19,237 bases of DNA from JACCTH01 sp050741915 (GTDB lineage Bacteria > Actinomycetota > Acidimicrobiia > Spongiisociales > ZC4RG35), in NCBI GenBank assembly GCA_050741915.1, contig JBOGEX010000044.1, positions 1-19,237 on the forward strand, in the 5' to 3' direction. Under the pieces are notes generated by a model. It was not told where the DNA came from and ran no database searches. It was given only the letters and a program-made list of their open reading frames with translations. The position numbers and the translations under genes are program-made. Positions 14,393 through 19,237 of this stretch are shown here, piece after piece; the first letter of the stretch is position 1; each line of letters opens with the position of its first letter.

Positions 14393-15127
14393 TTGGTCGC
14401 CGGTACCGTGGCCTCAGTGGAGGTGATGAGATGGCGCACCCGTGACTTCTGGCTGGCAATGTTTGCCGGGCTCGCCGCCGCGGGGGTCGCCACCCTGGTC
14501 GTCCTCGCCGTGAAAGGCGGCATGTCGGCCTTGCTGGTGGTAGCGGCCTTGAGCCAGTACGTCGGTCATCTGGGAACGCTGTGGCTGCTGGCTCGACGGC
14601 GCGGAGGCTTGGAGTCGCTCGGGCTGACCGTCCAGGCGAGCGACCTCCGCTACATATTTCTCGGTCTGCTCCTGCAACTCACTGTCCCCATCATCTTCTT
14701 CCCGCTCGCCAACCTGGTGAGCGAGGGGGAAGGGGGCCAAATCATCAGCGATCAACTGAGAGCGCTCGACACCACGTTCGCCAAAGTGATCATGGCGGCG
14801 GTGGTGACGGTTCTCGCCCCGCTAACCGAGGAGTTGCTCTTCCGGGGAGTGCTGCAACAGTCGGTCGGGGCGGGACGACGGGCGATCTGGATCACCGCCC
14901 TTGTCTTTTCCGTGTTCCATCTAGTCGGGCTGAGCGGTGACTTCGTGCGCAGCCTCGTTTTGACGATGCCGACCTTCCTCGTCATTGGCCTGGTTCTGTC
15001 TTACATCACCATGAGACAGAAACGTCTCGGCCCGGCCGTCTTTATCCACTCCGGCTTCAACCTGTTGGCGCTGGTCGTCCTCTTCCTACCGACCGAGCTG
15101 CTCGAACAGATGCTTTCCGGTCGCTGA
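14393..15127 (+). CDS. CPBP-family intramembrane metalloprotease
   Basis: Membrane protein of 244 residues in the CPBP (Rce1/Abi-like) family of glutamate-dependent intramembrane proteases. The catalytic motifs are all present: EExxxR (Glu146, Glu147, Arg151 in TEELLFRGVLQ), FxxxH (His176 in VFSVFHL) and HxxxN (His219 and Asn223 in IHSGFNLLAL). About six to seven hydrophobic helices are visible, starting at residues 19-40. The substrate is unknown; related proteins process prenylated or bacteriocin-like peptides or act in immunity. It stands alone, divergent from guaB3 and convergent with trpS, so context gives no substrate hint. The TTG start is supported by AGGAAGG; an ATG 11 codons later is the alternative and would not affect the membrane domain. 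Confidence 0.9.
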   Translation: MVAGTVASVEVMRWRTRDFWLAMFAGLAAAGVATLVVLAVKGGMSALLVVAALSQYVGHLGTLWLLARRRGGLESLGLTVQASDLRYIFLGLLLQLTVPIIFFPLANLVSEGEGGQIISDQLRALDTTFAKVIMAAVVTVLAPLTEELLFRGVLQQSVGAGRRAIWITALVFSVFHLVGLSGDFVRSLVLTMPTFLVIGLVLSYITMRQKRLGPAVFIHSGFNLLALVVLFLPTELLEQMLSGR

Positions 15128-15128
15128 T

Positions 15129-15180
15129 CGTTCTTGCGTAAATCTCGACACATAAATGTGTCGAGATTTACGCAAGAACG
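15129..15180. repeat. 52-bp perfect palindrome between convergent genes
   Basis: The arm CGTTCTTGCGTAAATCTCGA plus CACA (15129-15152) is repeated exactly as its reverse complement at 15157-15180, separated by TAAA. That is at least 24 perfect base pairs. It starts two bases after the CPBP stop and ends seven bases before the trpS stop. Its arms are AT-richer than the flanking genes. It could act as a bidirectional terminator for the two convergent genes, but there is no U-run on either side. A mobile palindromic repeat (REP- or MITE-like) is the main alternative. Confidence 0.9.
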
Positions 15181-15187
15181 GTGAGGG

Positions 15188-16174
15188 CTAGGTGGCGCCG
15201 AGACCGACCGCCTTGCGGACCAAGCGCATCGTCGCCTCGGCGCGGGTGCGGGCATCGAGGGCGGCCTTTTGCATCAGCCTCGCCACCTCGGTGTCGTCAG
15301 TCTGCTTGAAGCGGCCCCTGATCGGGGTGAGCTTTTCGACCACCGCCTCGGCCACCGCGGCCTTGAAGGGCCCATAACCGGCGTCGCCAAACTCTGACTC
15401 GAGGTTTGAGATGGGACGATCGGTCGCAAAGGCCATCAGCTCGAGCAAGTTGGAGATGCCGGGCTTCTCGTCCCAGTCGTAGCGCACCTTGCGATCGGAG
15501 TCGGTCACCGCCGCCTTGACCCGACGGCGGATCGTTTCCGGATCATCGGTGAGACCAATCCGCGAGTCTGGGTCGGGGTCGGACTTTGACATCTTGACCA
15601 AGGGGTCTTGCAGGGACATCACCCTCCCTCCCACCTCGGGAGTGATCCGCTCAGGCAGCGGGAACAGCTCCCCGAAGCGATGGTTGAACCGCTCGACGAG
15701 ATCACGGGTCAACTCGAGATGCTGGGTCTGGTCGTCGCCCACCGGGACGGCGTTGACTCGATGAACGAGGATGTCGGCGGCCATCAGCACGGGGTAGGAC
15801 AACAGCCCGAGGTTCTGGCCGGCTCGATCCGATTTCTCCTTGAACTGGGTCATGCGCTCTAGCTGTCCGATCCCTACCAGCGTGCCGAGAATCCAGGCCA
15901 GCTCGGCGTGTTGGGGCACCTGGCTCTGGAGATAGAAAAGCGAGCGATTGGGATCAACCCCGGCGGCCAGAACGACCTTGGCGGTATGGAGACGGATTCG
16001 TTCGAACTCGGCCGGATCGTAGGGAATCGACATGGCGTGCAGATCGACCACGCAGTAGAAGGTCTGGTAGTCGGCCTGCATCTTGACCCAATTGTCGAGG
16101 GCTCCCACCAGGGTACCGATGTGGAGCTCACCGGTGGGCTGGATACCTGAGAACACTCGGCGTCGGTCGCTCAT
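15188..16174 (-). CDS. trpS: Tryptophanyl-tRNA synthetase
   Basis: Class I aminoacyl-tRNA synthetase (328 residues, standard length) that charges tRNA-Trp. The HIGH-type signature is GIQPTGELHIGTLVGA (residues 10-24), with Thr21 where Asn is frequent. The KMSKS loop is exact at 194-198 (LVKMSKSDPDPDSRIGLTDDP). Also visible are DLHAMSIPY, FYLQSQVPQHAELAWIL and PVGDDQTQHLELTRDL, the tryptophan/adenylate pocket strands. ATG at 16174 has GGAG four bases upstream. The leader contains copy B of the 50-bp repeat; no T-box signature is seen. It is probably a monocistronic gene ending at the 52-bp palindrome. Confidence 0.97.
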   Translation of the reverse strand: MSDRRRVFSGIQPTGELHIGTLVGALDNWVKMQADYQTFYCVVDLHAMSIPYDPAEFERIRLHTAKVVLAAGVDPNRSLFYLQSQVPQHAELAWILGTLVGIGQLERMTQFKEKSDRAGQNLGLLSYPVLMAADILVHRVNAVPVGDDQTQHLELTRDLVERFNHRFGELFPLPERITPEVGGRVMSLQDPLVKMSKSDPDPDSRIGLTDDPETIRRRVKAAVTDSDRKVRYDWDEKPGISNLLELMAFATDRPISNLESEFGDAGYGPFKAAVAEAVVEKLTPIRGRFKQTDDTEVARLMQKAALDARTRAEATMRLVRKAVGLGAT

Positions 16175-16189
16175 CTCACTCCTTGTCTC

Positions 16190-16239
16190 GTTCTATGGGC
16201 CGTAGTCGTCGATTTCGCCCACTAGCAACCCTGGGTTCG
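16190..16239 (-). repeat. Dispersed 50-bp intergenic repeat, copy B
   Basis: Aligns without gaps to 4997-5046 with nine mismatches. Copy B keeps the AACCC-W-GGGTT palindrome (16226-16236, T in the centre). It can also pair CTATGGGC (16193-16200) with GCCCACTAG (16217-16225) if one C is bulged; copy A cannot. It lies 15 bases before the trpS ATG, in the same orientation relative to the adjacent minus-strand gene as copy A, and is again in a divergent intergenic region. Confidence 0.75.
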
Positions 16240-16246
16240 ACAACTG

Positions 16247-16266
16247 CCCGTCCGATCTCTGACGGG
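16247..16266. repeat. Small inverted repeat in the trpS/epimerase divergent region
   Basis: CCCGTC (16247-16252) and GACGGG (16261-16266) form a six-base inverted repeat with an eight-base spacer, seven bases beyond repeat copy B. It could be an operator half-site pair or a leader hairpin. The rest of 16267-16371 contains a possible minus-strand -10 (TATCAT, complement of 16283-16288) and no gene that I can support. Confidence 0.4.
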
Positions 16267-16371
16267 GAACGATCCGACCCCAATGATATGAGCAAGCGCA
16301 GGACCGGAAGCGCCCGCGGTTTTTCAGTCGCCAATGGCGCGTTGCGGGTCGTGTCGCGAAATAATGGTCGA

Positions 16372-17349
16372 GTGCAATGCATTGCCTTCATAACTGGCGG
16401 TTCTGGATTCATCGGCGGGGCGATCATCGAACAGCTGCGCTCAGAGTTTCGATTTCGGGCTATGGCACGTTCCAACGAAGCCGCCGAGATCGTCGCAGCT
16501 CGCGGCGCCGAACCGGTCCGCTGCTCGCTATCCAATGTGACGCCAGCTCATATCGGGGAGGCGATTGTTGCAATCCATTGCGCTGCACTCGTTGCTGAGT
16601 GGGCGCGACCCGGAGCCTTCTTCGAGACGAACGTGATCGGGACTGACAGGTTGCTGCGAACAGCGCGCGCTGCTGGGGTTCGAAAGTTGGTCCACCTGAG
16701 CACTGATTCGGTCCTCTTCACCGGGCGACCTCTTCGTGGTGTCGACGAGTCGGAACCCATGCCAACCAACTCCCCGTTTGAATACGCCGCCACTAAGGCC
16801 ATAGCGGAGCGTCACGTGGTTGAAGCGAACGCCCCCGGCGAGTTCGAAACGGTTGTCATCCGGCCGACATTCGTTTGGGGTCCGGGAGACACAACGATTC
16901 TTCCTGAGATCAGAGCCTTGGTCGAAGATGGCCGCTTCCTTTGGATCGGCGGCGGTGAGCATGTGATCAGCACCACCCACATCAAGAACTTGGTGCTCGG
17001 TGTGGCTCATGCTGTTCGCGGCGGGGGAGGTGGAGAGGTCTTCTTCATCACCGATGAAACCCCGCAACAGTTGCGAAGCTTTCTTACTCGCTACGCAGCC
17101 ACTGACGGCATTCTCCTTGGGAACAGGTCTGTTCCAGTCCTGACAGTCAAGATTGCCTCATTCTTGACCGAGTCAGCCTGGAAGTGGTTGCGGCCAACTG
17201 CGAGACCTCCCCTGACGAGGTTTGCTGTTGCCTCCTTGGGGACCGATTACTGGATCATGTCCGACAAAGCCAACCGCCTCCTCGGATACGTTCCCGCGAT
17301 ATCCATTGATGCTGGCCTCGGCGAACTGCAAAAGTTGAAAGCTGTGTGA
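16372..17349 (+). CDS. NAD(P)-dependent epimerase/dehydratase (extended SDR)
   Basis: Extended short-chain dehydrogenase/reductase of about 325 residues from the GTG at 16372. The N-terminal nucleotide-binding motif is ITGGSGFIGG, followed by HCAALV, the catalytic STDSVLF serine region, the YxxxK pair in FEYAATKAIAERHV, and VIRPTFVWGPGD typical of the 3-beta-HSD/nucleotide-sugar epimerase group. The substrate (sugar nucleotide, sterol-like or other) cannot be told. The open frame extends upstream to 16183, but those 63 codons cover the trpS leader and repeat copy B and show no family similarity. GTG at 16372 places the Rossmann motif at the expected position. AATAAT at 16360-16365 could be a -10 box giving a nearly leaderless mRNA. 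ATG at 16288 is an alternative start. Confidence 0.88.
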   Translation: MQCIAFITGGSGFIGGAIIEQLRSEFRFRAMARSNEAAEIVAARGAEPVRCSLSNVTPAHIGEAIVAIHCAALVAEWARPGAFFETNVIGTDRLLRTARAAGVRKLVHLSTDSVLFTGRPLRGVDESEPMPTNSPFEYAATKAIAERHVVEANAPGEFETVVIRPTFVWGPGDTTILPEIRALVEDGRFLWIGGGEHVISTTHIKNLVLGVAHAVRGGGGGEVFFITDETPQQLRSFLTRYAATDGILLGNRSVPVLTVKIASFLTESAWKWLRPTARPPLTRFAVASLGTDYWIMSDKANRLLGYVPAISIDAGLGELQKLKAV

Positions 17350-17375
17350 GCTAAGGGTGAGCTATGCCCAAGAGT

Positions 17376-19076
17376 TCAAACGGCCAAATGACCGGCAGCC
17401 GATCGCAGGTGAGCACCCTGGGCTTCCCCGGACCGGATCCGCTCCGGCAAAGTGATGCTGAAACACGAACCGCCAAGGAGCGTCGATCGATTGTACGTTG
17501 CAGTTCCCCCGTGGCGGCGAACCACGACATCGACCACTGACAACCCGATCCCCGAACCCGGGGTGGCGGCGTTAAGGCGGTTGGCTCCTCGTTCAAACTG
17601 ATCCCAGATGGCCAACTCGTATTTGCGGGGCACTCCGGGACCGTCGTCATGAACCTCGACGATAAGGTCAGAACCGTTCCCGAACGCCTTGACAAGAACC
17701 GTCCCGTTCCCATAGCGAAGGGCGTTCACAACGAGGTTATCAAGGGCCTGGCGCATCCGGTCCCGATCGATCGTCGCCATAAGACCGGGAGTTACTTCGG
17801 AGGTTAGGCGGACGTGGTTACGACCTACCGCCTTGACCGTGTCGGCGACAAGGTCGGAGACCACAACATCCACCTCCGCGAGAACCTGTGACTCGCGAGC
17901 CAGCAACAGCAGATCAGCGACGATCCGCGACATATACGTCGATTGCTGACGCACAATCGAAATCAACTCTTTTCGCTCGGCCGCACCTAATTCGATCGTC
18001 TTGTCGTCGAGGACCTCGAGAAACCCGACCATCGCCGTCAGTGGAGTCCTCAGTTCGTGCGACACCGAAGCCACAAGGCCCTCGCGTTGCTGGCTGACGA
18101 GGGCCCGGTACTCTCGCAGTGCCACGATCTGACGAAGAACAACCAGGGCGACGGTCGCCAAGCCCATGACAAGCAGGACGAAGATATTCGAGGGCACGTC
18201 GCTGACCCAGGCTTGCCTGACTACTACCACGAGCGCGATCATCATCGCTCCGTAGGGAGCGACCATCGCCCAAAGAGGTTGACGCCGATCTGCGTATTCC
18301 TTGGGCTTCATCCTTCTGCGGATTTGGCTGGCAGCCAGGAGTTCGAGCACCACAGCGGCCAAGAAGAATCTGAAGTCGGGTTGAGCCTCAGTAAGCGATG
18401 CTCCTACTCCGGAGGAGAGAAAACGCAGATCGGCCAATGCCTGAAGACAGAAGGCCAGCCCTAATGCGACAATACGGATATCGAAGCGCCAGGCTGAACG
18501 GCGAATCGTAACGATCATGACTACGACCACCATCAGTGAATCGAGGAGCGGATAGCCGACTCCGGCAAAACGCTCCCAGGAAGTCGCGGTGGCCAAGTGC
18601 AGTCGAAGACCGGGGAGAAAGAAAACGGTCACGAGAATCGAAACCGCGAGGGCGCCGATTGCACCGTCGAGTAGAACCCGAACACGGCTTTGGATGCCGC
18701 CACCGGTATGGGGCATGATCAACAAGCCAAAAATGACGGTTGCGTAAACGAACAGGAAGATAAGGTCGTGTGGCCCGAAGGCGGGAAGAACCCCGATCGT
18801 GGCCAAAGCGCCTGTTGCTCCAACTCCAATCCCAGCAAGCATCAACGCCATGCCGATCAGCCGCCAGGCCAATGCCTCCCGATCTGGATGGACCTTGGCC
18901 CCTCGGAAGATAAGTAGACCGGCCACGCCATGCCCGAAAATCATTCCCGCTAGGCCGAACTCAAAAAACCTGGTGTGGTCAATCAGGGCGAGCAATAACC
19001 CGGCCGCCGCCGGGATCGTGCCGACGACCAGCAACAGCCGACGCCAAACTCCGCGACTTCCGCCTTCAGTACCCAC
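17376..19076 (-). CDS. Sensor histidine kinase with about ten membrane helices
   Basis: Histidine kinase of 566 residues. The first 320 residues contain roughly ten hydrophobic helices (from about 13-31 to 298-316) with short loops and no HAMP or PAS. Next come HisKA (His340 in VSHELRTPLTAMVGF) and HATPase_c (N box LDNLVVNALRYGNG, G1 HDDGPGVP, G2 GSGIGLSVVDVVVRRHGG). The membrane region resembles no sensor domain I can name with certainty; such multi-pass inputs may sense membrane or small lipophilic signals. A tail of about 20 residues follows the ATPase. GTG at 19076 lies inside an inverted repeat and lacks a clear Shine-Dalgarno. A gene fragment 27 bases upstream on the same strand may be in the same operon. 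No response regulator is visible. Confidence 0.9.
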   Translation of the reverse strand: MGTEGGSRGVWRRLLLVVGTIPAAAGLLLALIDHTRFFEFGLAGMIFGHGVAGLLIFRGAKVHPDREALAWRLIGMALMLAGIGVGATGALATIGVLPAFGPHDLIFLFVYATVIFGLLIMPHTGGGIQSRVRVLLDGAIGALAVSILVTVFFLPGLRLHLATATSWERFAGVGYPLLDSLMVVVVMIVTIRRSAWRFDIRIVALGLAFCLQALADLRFLSSGVGASLTEAQPDFRFFLAAVVLELLAASQIRRRMKPKEYADRRQPLWAMVAPYGAMMIALVVVVRQAWVSDVPSNIFVLLVMGLATVALVVLRQIVALREYRALVSQQREGLVASVSHELRTPLTAMVGFLEVLDDKTIELGAAERKELISIVRQQSTYMSRIVADLLLLARESQVLAEVDVVVSDLVADTVKAVGRNHVRLTSEVTPGLMATIDRDRMRQALDNLVVNALRYGNGTVLVKAFGNGSDLIVEVHDDGPGVPRKYELAIWDQFERGANRLNAATPGSGIGLSVVDVVVRRHGGTATYNRSTLLGGSCFSITLPERIRSGEAQGAHLRSAAGHLAV

Positions 19077-19085
19077 AAAGTGGGT
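19071..19085. repeat. Inverted repeat spanning the histidine kinase start codon
   Basis: ACCCAC (19071-19076) and GTGGGT (19080-19085) are perfect complements around AAA. On the minus strand the second GTG of the structure is the proposed start codon. It could be an operator or an RNA hairpin limiting initiation, or simply chance for a six-base arm. Confidence 0.4.
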
Positions 19086-19103
19086 TATCGGAAGGGTTTT
19101 TGG

Positions 19104-19237
19104 CTAGGAAAAGGGTCGATCCGCCCGGTCTGCGGCGGTGAGATCGATATGAATCTCAGGCTCGCCTCTGATTCTCTGCAGTTCGATCCGGAGGGCGTCG
19201 ATCATTTCCATGATCTGGTCGTCCGAGTGATTGAGGG
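19104..19237 (-). CDS. Unidentified gene, 3' end only
   Basis: An open frame enters from the right edge and runs 44 codons to a TAG at 19106-19104. The readable end includes DDQIMEMIDALRIELQRIRG and then EPEIHIDLTAADRADRPFS. The first part is amphipathic and helical, possibly coiled coil. It is not enough to name a family. It lies 27 bases before the histidine kinase start on the same strand, which suggests an operon. The open frame, spacing and sensible composition support a real gene, but the start and most of the protein lie outside the window. Confidence 0.5.
   Translation of the reverse strand, partial: LNHSDDQIMEMIDALRIELQRIRGEPEIHIDLTAADRADRPFS

Noticed and set aside
16231..16252. GGGTTCGACAAC in repeat copy B resembling a tRNA T-arm or tRNA fragment attachment site
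   Set aside because: The same bases belong to the AACCCWGGGTT palindrome shared with copy A; no cloverleaf, and no integrase or phage gene nearby.
16183..16371. N-terminal extension of the epimerase from 16183
   Set aside because: The 63 extra codons translate repeat copy B and the trpS leader, have no similarity to SDR proteins, and would displace the Rossmann motif from the N-terminus.
16175..16371. T-box riboswitch upstream of trpS
   Set aside because: No T-box (TGGNACCGCG-type) sequence or specifier stem could be found in the leader.

Overview
The window is G+C-rich bacterial chromosome with almost wall-to-wall genes. Most genes start on GTG, ATG or TTG and are joined by 1-4 base stop/start overlaps. 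Gene content points to an actinobacterium, probably an uncultured Acidimicrobiia-like lineage: a GuaB3-type IMP dehydrogenase paralogue next to guaA, a long actinobacterial-type transaldolase, a PcrA/UvrD helicase with the C-terminal RNA-polymerase-binding-type domain, and a stand-alone B12-binding mutase subunit beside sucCD. The lineage is an inference from gene types; no rRNA or other marker is present.

Layout, left to right. (1) 55-4965, minus strand: a compact run transcribed as B12-binding mutase subunit, sucC, sucD, lemA, then a DUF2207 membrane protein. The first three make metabolic sense together: the mutase makes succinyl-CoA from methylmalonyl-CoA and succinyl-CoA synthetase converts it to succinate plus ATP/GTP. 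LemA and DUF2207 are a common envelope pair. (2) 4966-5085: divergent intergenic region with copy A of a 50-bp repeat. (3) 5086-6195, plus: transaldolase, whose stop overlaps that of the convergent uvrD/pcrA gene (6192-8414, minus). (4) 8415-8606: intergenic region with a 30-bp tandem repeat. (5) 8607-11515, minus: a CheA-like hybrid kinase (Hpt, ATPase, CheW, receiver) whose stop overlaps the start of a small membrane histidine kinase. (6) 11531-11658: G/C-run hairpins and short direct repeats. (7) 11659-14335, minus: guaB3 then guaA; guaA carries a single-base frameshift exactly in its ATP P-loop. (8) 14393-15127, plus: CPBP-family membrane protease, followed by a 52-bp perfect palindrome between it and the convergent trpS (15188-16174, minus). 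(9) 16175-16371: divergent region with copy B of the 50-bp repeat. (10) 16372-17349, plus: an extended SDR/NAD-dependent epimerase, convergent with (11) 17376-19076, minus: a histidine kinase with about ten membrane segments, preceded by (12) the 3' end of an unidentified gene that runs off the right edge.

Most genes are housekeeping (propionate/succinate metabolism, pentose phosphate pathway, GMP synthesis, Trp-tRNA charging, DNA repair) with two signalling modules. I see no phage, transposon, CRISPR or defence island. The least explained material is intergenic: the paired 50-bp repeats in two divergent promoter regions, the 52-bp palindrome and the 30-bp tandem repeat. The guaA frameshift and an apparent CTG start for the DUF2207 gene are the main coding anomalies. 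All comparisons were made by eye.
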